This document shows positions 27,352 through 36,397 of a DNA stretch of 64,000 nucleotides, one piece after another. Each line of letters starts with the position of its first letter. Position 1 is the first letter of the stretch. The translations under genes were made by a program, and so were the position numbers. This stretch comes from Neobacillus sp. PS3-34. Its GTDB lineage: Bacteria > Bacillota > Bacilli > Bacillales > Cytobacillaceae. The stretch spans positions 4,267,001 to 4,331,000 of the forward strand of contig NZ_CP133267.1 of NCBI RefSeq assembly GCF_030915465.1, in the 5' to 3' direction. The notes below the pieces were generated by a model that made no database searches, was not told the origin of the DNA, and was given only the letters and a program-made list of their open reading frames with translations.

Positions 27352-28229
27352 AGAAACATAATTTTCATTCGATGAGTACTACAGTTGAGATTTCTTACAG
27401 CGAAACGATTTTCCCTTTTCAAATCGAAGCTGTTATCGACTCCTTTCAGTTTATCGAAAATATTTGCAGTCGATTTAAGGATAACAGTGAGCTTTCAAAA
27501 CTGAACCGAAAGATTGGTTTGAATGTCAGGGTTTCCGAAGAGTTTTTAAAGATTCTGAAATCGGCTCTTTTTCATTATCATGAAACAGAGGGACTTTTTA
27601 ACCCGGGTATATTAAATGCCCTTGAAATTGAAGGATATAATGAATCCATTGAAAAGGTCGTTAGGAGACCTCTGTGTAAGCCTCGTACTCTAAAAAGCGG
27701 TTCATTGAATGGTGAACCGTATGTTTTGGATGAAGTAAACCATTCGGTGAGGCTCAATACTAAAATTGATTTGGGCGGGATTGCTAAAGGCTGGGCAGTA
27801 GACCAGGCTGTAAAGCAGTTAGAATCATTTGGGTATGGCTTTATCAATGCTGGTGGAGACTTAATGGTATTTGGGGCTTTGCCAAGACCATTACGAATAG
27901 CAGTTGAAAATCCGTTTGATTCTGAGAAAGTATTATCTTCTATAAGAATACAATCAGGAAGCGTGGCCACATCTTCAACGATAAAAAGACGATGGAATTT
28001 AGAGGGTGAATGGAAAAATCACTTGATTGACCCAAAAACCGGTTATTCGGTAAAAAACAATCTTGCTTCTTCCACTGTTACGGCTCCATCCTGTGTACAA
28101 GCAGATATTTGGGCAAAGATAGTATTGCTGCTCGGAGAAGAGAAAGGTATAGAGTGGAAAAAAAATAAAAATGAACAAGCAGTACTGATTAATCTCAAAG
28201 GCGAGGTTTTGGAGGGGATTAGATTATGA
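27348..28229 (+). CDS. apbE: ApbE-type FAD:protein FMN transferase
   Basis: 293 residues. The ApbE core is visible: DLGGIAKGWAVDQAVKQL (about 140-157), YGFINAGGDLMVFG (about 162-175) and ATSSTIKRRW (about 206-215), then HLIDPKTGYSV (about 224-234). These enzymes attach FMN covalently to Thr/Ser of exported redox proteins with Mg2+. The TTG start at 27348 overlaps the previous stop; GGGGG lies upstream. No obvious FMN-bind acceptor domain is encoded nearby. Co-transcribed with both neighbours. Confidence 0.85.
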   Translation: MKKHNFHSMSTTVEISYSETIFPFQIEAVIDSFQFIENICSRFKDNSELSKLNRKIGLNVRVSEEFLKILKSALFHYHETEGLFNPGILNALEIEGYNESIEKVVRRPLCKPRTLKSGSLNGEPYVLDEVNHSVRLNTKIDLGGIAKGWAVDQAVKQLESFGYGFINAGGDLMVFGALPRPLRIAVENPFDSEKVLSSIRIQSGSVATSSTIKRRWNLEGEWKNHLIDPKTGYSVKNNLASSTVTAPSCVQADIWAKIVLLLGEEKGIEWKKNKNEQAVLINLKGEVLEGIRL

Positions 28230-28749
28230 CCTTGTACATCTGGTACATTATTCGTGCAACCGGAACAATTGCATATATTTTAATGTATGTGACTGTATTA
28301 TCCGGTATATATTCTCAATATGCTAAAAAGAAGAAGAAGAAAATTAATAACGTCCTTTTTCTACATGAAAAACTTTCAGACTGGACACTGATTCTTACTA
28401 TTTTCCATGTTTCCTTATTATTTTTGGACTCATATGACTCACTTACCTGGCTGGAAATCCTGATTGCTTTTCAAACGGATTATAAGCCAATAGGAATGGC
28501 AACAGGGATAGTGGGTCTTTATTTCTTAGGTTTTACTATGATAACATCAAAAGCCAAGAAAATAATAGGCCATCAAGTATGGAAAAAACTGCATGGACTT
28601 AACCCCTATTATATGTTCTGGTAACAATCCATGGTATTTTTCTTGGAACAGATACACATGCAGCATTTTATATTGCTTTAAACATGATCCCATTCTTACT
28701 AATTATCATGTCGTTGGTTAAAAAACAGGCTATTCAGCCCTCGGTATAG
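28226..28749 (+). pseudogene. Ferric-reductase-like heme membrane protein, frame broken near the C-terminus
   Basis: About 174 residues. The first frame (28226-28624) has four hydrophobic segments with His in helices (LHEKLSDWTLILTIFHVSLL), the b-type heme pattern of the ferric reductase/YedZ fold, and WKKLHGLNP. The downstream frame continues PLLYVLVTIHGIFLGTDT and a last helix to a stop at 28749. One extra C in the CCCC run near 28603 joins them; this site is a C-run rather than GGCC. The ATG overlaps the apbE stop by 4 nt. Probably delivers electrons across the membrane for the ApbE-modified partner. Confidence 0.7.
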
Positions 28750-28752
28750 AGA

Positions 28753-28801
28753 AAAAGGTGACAGGCACCATCCAGAAAATTGGAAGGTGCCTGTCACTTT
28801 T
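28753..28801. terminator. Bidirectional terminator (AGGTGACAGGCACC type)
   Basis: AAAGGTGACAGGCACC / GGTGCCTGTCACTTT inverted repeat between convergent operons. A sequence-related hairpin lies at 30812-30856. Confidence 0.8.
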
Positions 28802-28812
28802 ATTGACATGCT

Positions 28813-29409
28813 TTATACTGCTTTTTTGAGATTTTTAAATTGTCCTTTAGATAAAACCGTTCTTTCAAGTCTGTGTGCCAATAAGCCGGCACATACAGAT
28901 AAAATGATATCTTTTGGAAGCGGAACCATCATCCAGCCCCAGGCAACTTTATATGGAATTGCTTTCGGTACTGCAAACCAGAATTTGTACGCAAAGTACA
29001 TCCAGTTCGTGCCGACAAAATAGTTAATCGCAAGGCCAATCAGGGCAGCAATAATAAATGCAGGAACACTCTTATATTTCTCAACAATTTTCCCTGTAAA
29101 GAATGCTACCAAAATAAAAGAAAGTATAAAGCCAAATGTCGGCGCCAGAATGATTGAAACTCCGCCGCTAAATTCTGAAAACACAGGAACGCCAACTAAT
29201 CCCACTAGAGCATAGACCACCATGGCAATGCTTCCTACTCTGCTGCCAAGAACTAAACCTGCAAGAACAGCAAAAAAGGTTTGAAGTGTGATTGGTACCC
29301 CTCCAACAACCATAAATGGCGCGATATTCGTAATGTTTGCCCCAATTGCCATTAGTGCTACAAACATTCCTGCCAGTGTTAAGTCAATCGGTTTTAGACT
29401 ACGTTTCAT
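28813..29409 (-). CDS. bioY: Biotin transporter BioY
   Basis: 198 residues from the ATG at 29409 (SD GGGGAAG 7 nt upstream). Six membrane helices of an ECF-transporter S-component. BioY motifs: GANITNIAPFMVVGGVPITLQTFFAVLAGLVLG (here residues about 22-54), GGVSIILAPTFGFILSF and WM-P-KD near the C-terminus. It captures biotin and works with a shared ECF energising module encoded elsewhere. An imperfect TTGTT...AACAA dyad upstream (about 29424-29446) could be regulatory, but its spacing does not fit a standard BirA box well. Confidence 0.88.
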   Translation of the reverse strand: MKRSLKPIDLTLAGMFVALMAIGANITNIAPFMVVGGVPITLQTFFAVLAGLVLGSRVGSIAMVVYALVGLVGVPVFSEFSGGVSIILAPTFGFILSFILVAFFTGKIVEKYKSVPAFIIAALIGLAINYFVGTNWMYFAYKFWFAVPKAIPYKVAWGWMMVPLPKDIILSVCAGLLAHRLERTVLSKGQFKNLKKAV

Positions 29410-29580
29410 TTTTCTTCCCCCATTTGTTATATTTACTATTAAACAATAATGTGTAATGAATATATATGTCAACCTAAAAAAAAAATGGTTTACATAAAGA
29501 AAAAGGATGAATGGGAATAGGAAGACTTATTTGTCCAAAAGATATTTTGGACAGGTAAAGATGGAAGGTGGCCATTAAAG

Positions 29581-30813
29581 ATGATTAAACTATTTACAGA
29601 TATTGACCTGGACGGGATGGGGTGCGGGCTTCTTGCCAAAATTGCTTTTGGGGAAAAAGCAAATGTTTTTTATTGCTCCTATCGAAACCTGGATAAACGT
29701 GTTGAGAGTTTTATTGAAAAGCCAGAATCACATAAAGCAGAGACGTATATAACGGATCTTGCAGTAGGTAAAGCGGTTGAGGAAAAGCTGGAAAAGCGTT
29801 TTAAAAAGGGACGGCATATAAGGGTCATTGATCACCATGTGACAGCACTTCATTTTAATAATTATGAATGGGGAATGGTCAAGCCCGAATATGATAATGG
29901 CAAAAAAACATGCGCAGCTTCACTGTTTTATGAATATCTAGTCGACCAGAAAAAGCTGGACAGAACGGCTGCACTTGATGAATTTGTTGACCTCGTCCGA
30001 CAGTATGATACTTGGGAGTGGGAGGAAAATGATAATCCAGCTGCAAAAAGGCTGAATGATTTATTTTACATTATCGGTCGAGAACAGTTTGAGGAGGAAA
30101 TGCTGCTTCGCCTCGCCTTCCAGACTGATTCTTTTGAGCTTTCGGAAACAGAAAATAAACTGCTGGATATAGAAGAAAAGAAAATTGAACGTTATATTCA
30201 TTCTAAAAACAGGCAAATGGTTCAGGCATTTATCGATGACTATTACGTAGGGATCGTCCATGCCGAACAATACCTGTCTGAGCTTGGAAATGAACTAAAC
30301 AAACAAAACCCTCATTTGGACATGGTCATTTTGCTTAATGTTGGGGGCAAGAAAATGGGGTTCCGGACTATTCATGATCATATTAATGTCGCCGAATATG
30401 CCAAAACATTTGGAGGGGGAGGACATCCAAAGGCATCAGGTTGTGACTTAACGGAAGAGGCATTCAAAAAGTATGTAATCAATGTATATCCATTCGAACC
30501 GCTTAAGCCAGACGCTTATAATAATGAATTTAATGTCAAGGGAGCAAAGTATGGGGCTTCCTATCAAAATAGGAAAGGGAATATCTCGGTTATTCTTCCA
30601 TTGCAGGATGGTACATTCTCTATTATCCATGAGGGCAACAAAATAAAACAGGAGTTCTGGAGCTATAACGATGCTGAGAATTTCTTGAAAAGGAACTACG
30701 CTTCCTGGCTCCGTCATGACGAAGAATACCTGCACCATTTGTCCATCACACACTCAATAGCAAAGGATGAACTCAAAAAAGATTTTGCTGGATTTATGAA
30801 AAAGTTAAAATAA
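29581..30813 (+). CDS. nrnB: DHH-family oligoribonuclease NrnB
   Basis: 410 residues, the NrnB (YngD) length. DHH domain motifs: FTDIDLDGMGCGLLAK (about 5-20), IDHHVTALH (DHH, about 83-91). The C-terminal DHHA1 motif FGGGGHPKASGC is at about 279-290. NrnB degrades short RNAs (nano-RNA) and related linear dinucleotides with a metal cofactor in the cytoplasm. ATG directly at 29581 with GGAAGG upstream. Monocistronic, ending at a hairpin. Confidence 0.88.
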   Translation: MIKLFTDIDLDGMGCGLLAKIAFGEKANVFYCSYRNLDKRVESFIEKPESHKAETYITDLAVGKAVEEKLEKRFKKGRHIRVIDHHVTALHFNNYEWGMVKPEYDNGKKTCAASLFYEYLVDQKKLDRTAALDEFVDLVRQYDTWEWEENDNPAAKRLNDLFYIIGREQFEEEMLLRLAFQTDSFELSETENKLLDIEEKKIERYIHSKNRQMVQAFIDDYYVGIVHAEQYLSELGNELNKQNPHLDMVILLNVGGKKMGFRTIHDHINVAEYAKTFGGGGHPKASGCDLTEEAFKKYVINVYPFEPLKPDAYNNEFNVKGAKYGASYQNRKGNISVILPLQDGTFSIIHEGNKIKQEFWSYNDAENFLKRNYASWLRHDEEYLHHLSITHSIAKDELKKDFAGFMKKLK

Positions 30814-30856
30814 AGGTGAAAGGCACCATCCAATTTTTGGATGGTGCCCGTCACCA
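30812..30856. terminator. Terminator of nrnB (AGGTGAAAGGCACC type)
   Basis: AGGCACCATCCA / TGGATGGTGCCC hairpin starting at the stop codon. The left arm is nearly the same as that at 28754. Confidence 0.6.
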
Positions 30857-30881
30857 GTTAAAGGCAAAAATTTAATCAGTG

Positions 30882-31643
30882 TCACCAATCTGGGTTATTT
30901 TTTTTGAAGTTTTTCCATGCAAGCTCAGTTCCTTGGTCGATCTCGTCTCTTGATGCCCTCAGCCTGCTTTCTGAAGCACCGTAGCCGATTTCGAGAATCC
31001 CATCTTTTATGCGCTGAAAAACGGTATCAGCGAAATCAGCCAATGGCGCTCCGAAGGTGTGGAGGCCAACTCCGCCTAAATCTGTATTTACTGCGGGCGG
31101 CAGAACTTCAATTACCTCAACATTTGTTTCAGCGAGCTGGTAGCGGAGAGAAAGGGTAAAGGAATGTATTGCTGCTTTTGTTGCACTATAAATAGGTACC
31201 CATACACCAGGAGTAAAGGAAAGGCCGGAAGATACATTAATGATTGCAGCACTACTCTGTTTGAGCAGTATGGGCATAAACAGCATTGTAAGATGAATCG
31301 GGCCATCGACATTTGCTGCAATTTCCTGATGATAATAGCTCCATTCGTTGGAAGCATTTAAAAGGTTCACTCTTTGCTGGATTCCTGCATTGTTAACCAG
31401 AACATTTAAATTAGGGAATTCGTTTTGTACCGATTGGAATAATGAGATCCGGTCTTTCTCATTTGAAACGTCACATACCCTTGTATGTAACTGAGGGAAT
31501 TTTTGTTGGGCTTCATCAAGCTTTTCTTTCCGCCGTCCAACAATAATTACTTCATTTCCTGCATTCAGGAATCGTTCGGCAAGTGCAAGGCCAATGCCAG
31601 ACGCACCGCCAGTAATTAAAACAGTATTCCCTGATATATTCAT
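30882..31643 (-). CDS. Short-chain dehydrogenase/reductase, DltE-like
   Basis: 253 residues of the classical SDR fold. TGGASGIGLALAERF (nucleotide-binding, about 11-25), LNVLVNNAGIQQ (about 79-90), catalytic Ser in INVSSGLSF and YSATK (Tyr-x-x-x-Lys, about 152-156). The pattern resembles the DltE/YoxD subgroup of Bacillus. Oxidises or reduces an unknown substrate with NAD(P). GGAGA SD before the ATG; stands alone. Confidence 0.85.
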   Translation of the reverse strand: MNISGNTVLITGGASGIGLALAERFLNAGNEVIIVGRRKEKLDEAQQKFPQLHTRVCDVSNEKDRISLFQSVQNEFPNLNVLVNNAGIQQRVNLLNASNEWSYYHQEIAANVDGPIHLTMLFMPILLKQSSAAIINVSSGLSFTPGVWVPIYSATKAAIHSFTLSLRYQLAETNVEVIEVLPPAVNTDLGGVGLHTFGAPLADFADTVFQRIKDGILEIGYGASESRLRASRDEIDQGTELAWKNFKKNNPDW

Positions 31644-31721
31644 GCCCAGATCTCCTTTTCGTTTTATCGTAACCGAAAATCACATTCACATTCAAACGAT
31701 TGGTTTCAGAATAAAGGTTTT

Positions 31722-32602
31722 TTACACCCGATAATGATTATCCAGGAACGATTTGATATCGGCATTCATCTCATTTTTGACCTTTTCAGCAGGAAAATGG
31801 CCGATGAAAAAATCTTTGCAGAAATGAGATTAGGAATGATTTTTTTGGCAGTTGGTATTATTTTATCACTCGGGAAAAATACATCATTTGTGCCAGCAAT
31901 AACAAGAGTTGGCGCTTGAAAATTAACCAGTTCTTCCGCGTCTGTCAGCTTTGGCATTTCGTCAAACTTAATATAGTTGAAAATATCTCCGATAATTTCT
32001 TCATCGATTTTCTTCATGCTGTTAGCTGACATTCTGTCCGCAATTTTTTTTAGATGTCGTTCTGAACCTGTCATTTTATATAAGGTAAGAGGCAGAAGAA
32101 TTTCTTTTATCAAAGTGGCTTTTGAGCCGATAGCAATTCCAGCAGGTGATACCAGGATCGCACATGAAATCCTTTCTGGCAGAAAAGCCGCCAGCCGTAA
32201 TATCATCCCTCCTCCAAAGGACGGGCCGATAAACGCACTTTTCTCCAAATTAAAATAGTCCATTAAATCAGCAATCCATAAAGCATAGCTGTTATCCTTC
32301 CCGGACAGTCTGGTTTCATCACTGAAACCTGGATGCCCAATTGTATCTGATGCGTAAATGCGATACTCGCATAATAACGGTTCAAACCAGGAAAGTGTCA
32401 TTGGACTTATGCAGTTTCCACCTTGAAAAATAAACAACGGCTTACCGTCTGCAGGCCCAGTAATCAATACATGTGTTTTACCAAAGCGCGTTTTAACATT
32501 CACTTCCTCAAACTGGGAATCCATATTAATTAAATATGTACGATAACGGTCAGCAATCCTTTGTTTTCCGAGCTCACTTTTATAAATGGTTTTCTTTTTC
32601 AT
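31722..32602 (-). pseudogene. Alpha/beta hydrolase, frame broken near the C-terminus
   Basis: About 293 residues. Oxyanion region IFQGGNCISP, nucleophile elbow GPSFGGGM (Ser about 128), acid region APTLVIAGTNDVFFPSD. The main frame ends with unlikely sequence at 31766. Inserting one G at GGCC (31799-31802) gives SSGHFPAEKVKNEM..., which supplies the catalytic His (GHFP) and a normal end ...DNHYRV at 31722. Start ATG at 32602 with AAAGGG about 10 nt upstream. Substrate unknown. Confidence 0.75.
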
Positions 32603-32776
32603 CCATCCCAATCCCTTTAGAATCTTGGTAATTTATATATGAATAAATACTATTTTATTTGGTATCATTTGTATAGTAATATTTTGGCATTTCTTCCTTT
32701 GTTTTAATAAAAGTGGAATGGATATTTTCATACATTGGTCGTTACCGGATCCCAATTAATAAGAGGGCAGTGTCGA

Positions 32777-32811
32777 CAAAAAACGCACATTAAGTGAATG
32801 TGCGTTTTTAA
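32777..32811 (-). terminator. Terminator of racA
   Basis: AAAAACGCACATT / AATGTGCGTTTTT near-perfect inverted repeat at the racA stop codon. Confidence 0.75.
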
Positions 32812-33326
32812 AAGCCAAGCAGCAGGCTGATGATATTTTTCTTTTTAGATTTTCTCACCACGTTTATGGTGTCTGAAGCTGGTATTTTTTCAAGGTTATG
32901 GCATACGTTTTCATCTTTTTCCTCTAGCTTTTCTATCCTTTCAGTCAGTTGTTTTACCACCGATTGGAGTTCCTCGATTTCCCGGCGATGCTGCAGCAGC
33001 TGATAGGATGCAACAGAGTCCGCTTTTTCGTTAAGTCTTCTATCAAGCTCTCCTACTTTGAAAAGTAGTTTCTCAAGCCTTGGGTCACTTTCCTGCCTTT
33101 TGATAATAGCTGTGCGTGGCTTTTTTTCTTTTGCAGCAGCAAGTTCTTGAAGAAGTGTGCCATTCTGAACTTGTTCCTGGATTGTTTTAAGCATTACAAT
33201 GTCTTCACGAGTAAAGGAATAGTGGCCGCGGTCATTGCGTTCCATTGGCAGTTCTAACTGTTTAATCCATCTTTGAACCGTACTTGAAGAAACTCCCAGT
33301 AATTTAGCAACATCGGTTGTATTCAT
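32808..33326 (-). CDS. racA: RacA chromosome-anchoring protein (MerR-type HTH)
   Basis: 172 residues from the ATG at 33326 with GGTGG 8 nt upstream. MerR-like HTH at residues about 1-45 (MNTTDVAKLLGVSSSTVQRW and ERNDRGHYSFTREDI), which follows RacA of B. subtilis, then a Lys-rich linker and a coiled coil (about 85-140), ending in a basic tail with hydrophobic end (KKKNIISLLLGF). RacA binds near the origin and tethers chromosomes to the cell poles via DivIVA at the onset of sporulation. It lies 90 nt downstream of a larger MerR-type coiled-coil gene on the same strand. Confidence 0.8.
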   Translation of the reverse strand: MNTTDVAKLLGVSSSTVQRWIKQLELPMERNDRGHYSFTREDIVMLKTIQEQVQNGTLLQELAAAKEKKPRTAIIKRQESDPRLEKLLFKVGELDRRLNEKADSVASYQLLQHRREIEELQSVVKQLTERIEKLEEKDENVCHNLEKIPASDTINVVRKSKKKNIISLLLGF

Positions 33327-33413
33327 TCTTTTTACCACCTTTTAATTCTTCTTGTCCAAAGCCTCAGGTACCATTTAAAAAGTGAAGTATTCTTTAGAGA
33401 ACCTGTTATCTTT

Positions 33414-34537
33414 TTATTTCCAAATTGCCCACCATTTCTTTGAGTGGTCTTTTGCAGATGCTGCGTCCCTAAAGGTCACAATTAGATTTTGAAAAATCTC
33501 TTCGCGATGCGATATTTCTTTACGGAACTGGTCGTGAACATGATTAATGGTTTCAATATAATAATCACGATCAGTATTAATGCTCTCGAGCAATTCTCCC
33601 GATAAACGAGCCATATTATTTTCCAGGTTCTTTACACGGCTTGATGTATATTCAGTTGCCTTTGCAATGCTCGATGAAAGTGCTTCAACTGTTTCATAGG
33701 TATGCTGCGATACCGCTTCGATGCTGTCAGACAGGGAATCAACCGTTTCAGAGGTATGTTCCGAAGCTTGCGCAATACTGCTCGAAAGGGTTCCGATTGT
33801 TTCGTAAGTATGTTCTGAAGCTTTAACAATATTATTTGAAAGAGCTTCTACAGTTTCAGCAGTATGGATAGATGTTCTGGCAATTTTGCTCTCCAGGCTC
33901 TTCATTTTTTTTGAGGTATATTCGGAGGACTTTGCAATACTTTGTGAAAGCGTTCCGATTGTTTCGGAAGTACGTTCCGAAGACTGGCCAATTGATTGGA
34001 AAGACTCTTAATTTCATCTTTTGTTTTTTCAGTAGACTTATAAATTGAATCTGAAAGGCTTTTCACTGTTTGCATTGTGCTTTTCGATATTTCTTTCCGG
34101 ACTTCTTCTACGAATTCCTTGCGGACACCATTTCGCAATTGTCTTATTTCGTTTAGCAGACTTTCCTTGTAGGTTTCCAGATACGCATAAATATCAGGTG
34201 TCGGGCTATCAATTTGATGATTGGTTGGTACTTCAATTACAGGAGAAATTTCGGTTCCGAATGATTCGGATGCCTCATGAACGGAATGCTGTCCCTTGTG
34301 TTTTTCAAGCAGTTCCCGAATCATTTCCTTGCCAAGATTTTTTTCTCTCATTTGTTTTATCTTTAAAAGTAAAGAAATTTCTGTTTCAGTGTAGTATCTT
34401 GCTCCCTGTTTTGTGCGGGGGATATTTAGCAAACCAGTTAAGTCTTTTTCCCATTGCCGGATTGTCCCAGTGGGAACCTGAATGATTTTAGAGACTTCCT
34501 TAATCGTATGCGCTCTTAAAAAGGTGCTTTCTTTCAT
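33414..34537 (-). pseudogene. RacA-like MerR protein with eight 18-residue repeats, frame broken once
   Basis: About 374 residues after one base is restored at GGCC (33986-33989). MerR-type HTH at residues about 8-55 (TIKEVSKIIQVPTGTIRQW, RYYTETEISLLLKIKQM), a linker, and helix to 164. Residues 165-308 are eight tandem 18-residue repeats of the form IAKASEHTSETVESLSSS, with hydrophobic residues at positions 1, 12 and 15 and Thr at 8. The restored join falls inside repeat 2 (LAQSSERTSETIGTLSQS) and fits the repeat exactly. A C-terminal helix ends in WWAIWK. Probably elongated and DNA-binding; function unknown. It sits just upstream of racA. Confidence 0.75.
33615..34045 (-). repeat. Coding tandem repeat, 54-bp unit x 8
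   Basis: Encodes the 18-residue repeats. Units in protein order begin IYKST, LAQSS, IAKSS, IARTS, IVKAS, IAQAS, IEAVS, IAKAT. DNA copies are diverged, so the array looks old and selected at the protein level. 18 residues equal five helical turns, so the hydrophobic stripe would run straight along one helix face. Confidence 0.75.
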
Positions 34538-34783
34538 TATTAAACCAATCCTTTCTGTCGATAAGATTAGATGCCATTTAATTTCGTATTATAATAGATT
34601 CAGCATGATAGCTGCCTTTTTCCTGCCACCTGACAAAAGCTCTTAAAACAAGACTAAATGAACGAAATGATAACAAAAAAGGATAGATTTCGAATCGATT
34701 TCATTGTATATAACGGCATTTTCTTGCAAAATTAAGGAAGGGAATTTTTCATTAAAGAAAATTTGTCGAATGAGGTGAGAAGT

Positions 34784-35401
34784 ATGGAGCTTGATAAAGT
34801 GGTTAAGAAGTTAAAGGATCGGACACCAGTGATTCTTGGAATTGAAAATTTCAATAAATTCTCCGTGCTGTTACCTTTAATCGTTCGGGAAGACGGTGTG
34901 CATATCTTATTTGAGGTAAGAGCTCTGAATTTAAGGAGGCAGCCAGGTGAAATTTGCTTCCCCGGTGGTAAAATTGATCTAACTGACAGGGACGAAAAGC
35001 ATTCAGCAGTAAGAGAAACAATGGAGGAACTGGGTCTGGCTGAAAATCAGATTACCGACGTATTTCCACTGGATTACATGGTTTCACCTTTTGGAACGAT
35101 TATATACCCGTTTACAGGAATCATTTCAGAACCAGACAAAATAAAGCCAAATGAAGCAGAGGTGGATGAGGTTTTTACCGTACCTCTGTCCTTTTTTAGA
35201 AAAGTTAAACCGGATATCTACAAGATAAATTTTCAGGTCCAGCCTGAAGAAGGTTTTCCGTTCCATTTAATCGCAGGAGGGGAAAATTATAACTGGCAGA
35301 CACGAAAAATGGATGAGTATTTTTATCGTTATAACGGAAGGGTCATTTGGGGGCTCACTGCACGGGTACTTTACCATTTTATTGAAATGTTAGAATGGTA
35401 G
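34784..35401 (+). CDS. Nudix hydrolase, CoA pyrophosphatase-like
   Basis: 205 residues from the ATG at 34784 (GAGGTGAG upstream). The Nudix box is FPGGKIDLTDRDEKHSAVRE then TMEELGL (about 60-84), with Asp in the place of the first Glu as in many CoA diphosphatases. LRRQPGEICFPGG upstream matches the LxxxxGqxxFPGG element of the CoA-hydrolysing subgroup. Likely cleaves CoA or oxidised CoA to 4-phosphopantetheine and ADP. Confidence 0.85.
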   Translation: MELDKVVKKLKDRTPVILGIENFNKFSVLLPLIVREDGVHILFEVRALNLRRQPGEICFPGGKIDLTDRDEKHSAVRETMEELGLAENQITDVFPLDYMVSPFGTIIYPFTGIISEPDKIKPNEAEVDEVFTVPLSFFRKVKPDIYKINFQVQPEEGFPFHLIAGGENYNWQTRKMDEYFYRYNGRVIWGLTARVLYHFIEMLEW

Positions 35402-35436
35402 AAAAAGTCGCCACCTTTATGGTGGCTTTTTCTATT
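35399..35436 (+). terminator. Terminator of the Nudix gene
   Basis: AAAGTCGCCACC / GGTGGCTTTT hairpin with T-run, overlapping the stop codon. Confidence 0.75.
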
Positions 35437-35527
35437 AACATCTGAATTTGTCGTTTGTGTCTTCAAGCAGTGGGGAAATAAGGGATTAGAACAAAAAATT
35501 TGGAACTTTTTTAAAGGAGGGACACGC

Positions 35528-36349
35528 ATGGCTGTCCGTAAACCACAGCAAATAGCACAAATTGCTGTAGAAGCAGGTACCTACAAAGCGGATATGCCGC
35601 TTAAAAGCATGCTGGTTTTAGGCTTTCTTGGCGGAGCTTTCATTGCACTTGGATATCTTCTGGATATTCGTGTAACGGCAAATCTCCCAAAAGAATGGGG
35701 AAGCTTTAGTGCTTTTTTGGGAGCATCTGTTTTTCCCCTCGGACTCGTTCTTATAGTACTGGCAGGAGGAGAACTGTTAACAGGAAATATGATGGCCGTA
35801 TCGATTGCATTCCTTTCCAAAAAAGTTACGGCTAGAAAACTCCTGAACAATTGGGTATGGATTACATTAAGTAATTTTGTTGGAGCACTTTTTGTTGCTT
35901 ATATATTCGGGCATCTTGCAGGCTTAACAGCCCAGGGACCATTTTTAGAAAAGACCGTAAGCATGGCACAGGGTAAACTGGCTGAAGGTTTTTGGGAAAG
36001 TTTTTTCTCTGGAATTGGATGTAACTGGCTTGTAGGTCTGGCGGTATGGCTTTCATACGGTGCTGAAGAAATGAGCGGAAAGATTCTTGCAATCTGGTTT
36101 CCTATTATGGGCTTTGTTGCTATCGGCTTTCAGCACGTTGTTGCCAATATGTTTGTTATTCCTGCCGCTATTTTTGGCGGACACTTTAGCTGGCTGGATT
36201 ATTTACAAAATTTCATTCCGGTCTTTCTAGGGAATGCAGTTGGCGGAAGTGTTTTTGTCGGAATGATTTACTGGCTATCTTACAAATCCTATATAACTCC
36301 AAAGGTTATGGCAGATTACCAAATTACTCAAAAAAGAAAAGCAAGATAA
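35528..36349 (+). CDS. Formate/nitrite transporter family channel (FNT), copy 2
   Basis: 273 residues, six helices. LAGGELLTGNMMAVSIAFLSKK, GIGCNWLVGLAVWLSYGAEE and GFQHVVANMFVIPAAIFGGH are intact. It is more similar to copy 3 than to copy 1 (VTANLPKEWG, SYGAEEMSGK vs SYSSQEVSGK). It is monocistronic: a strong terminator follows, and one convergent small gene separates it from copy 3. Formate is the likely substrate given the adjacent dehydrogenase. AAAGGAGGG SD. Confidence 0.9.
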   Translation: MAVRKPQQIAQIAVEAGTYKADMPLKSMLVLGFLGGAFIALGYLLDIRVTANLPKEWGSFSAFLGASVFPLGLVLIVLAGGELLTGNMMAVSIAFLSKKVTARKLLNNWVWITLSNFVGALFVAYIFGHLAGLTAQGPFLEKTVSMAQGKLAEGFWESFFSGIGCNWLVGLAVWLSYGAEEMSGKILAIWFPIMGFVAIGFQHVVANMFVIPAAIFGGHFSWLDYLQNFIPVFLGNAVGGSVFVGMIYWLSYKSYITPKVMADYQITQKRKAR

Positions 36350-36360
36350 ACATGTTAATG

Positions 36361-36393
36361 TGCCAGAAAGCATAATGCTTTCTGGCCTTTTTG
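36361..36393. terminator. Bidirectional terminator
   Basis: CCAGAAAGCAT / ATGCTTTCTGG perfect stem with a T-rich tail, between FNT copy 2 and the convergent small gene. Confidence 0.75.
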
Positions 36394-36397
36394 CTTG

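Noticed and set aside
29424..29446. TTGTT...AACAA dyad before bioY as a BirA box
   Set aside because: Half-sites and spacing are too poor for the known Firmicutes BirA operator; only noted in the bioY entry.
33615..34045. CRISPR-like regular repeat
   Set aside because: The 54-bp periodicity is a coding repeat in frame with the MerR protein; units are diverged and there are no spacers.
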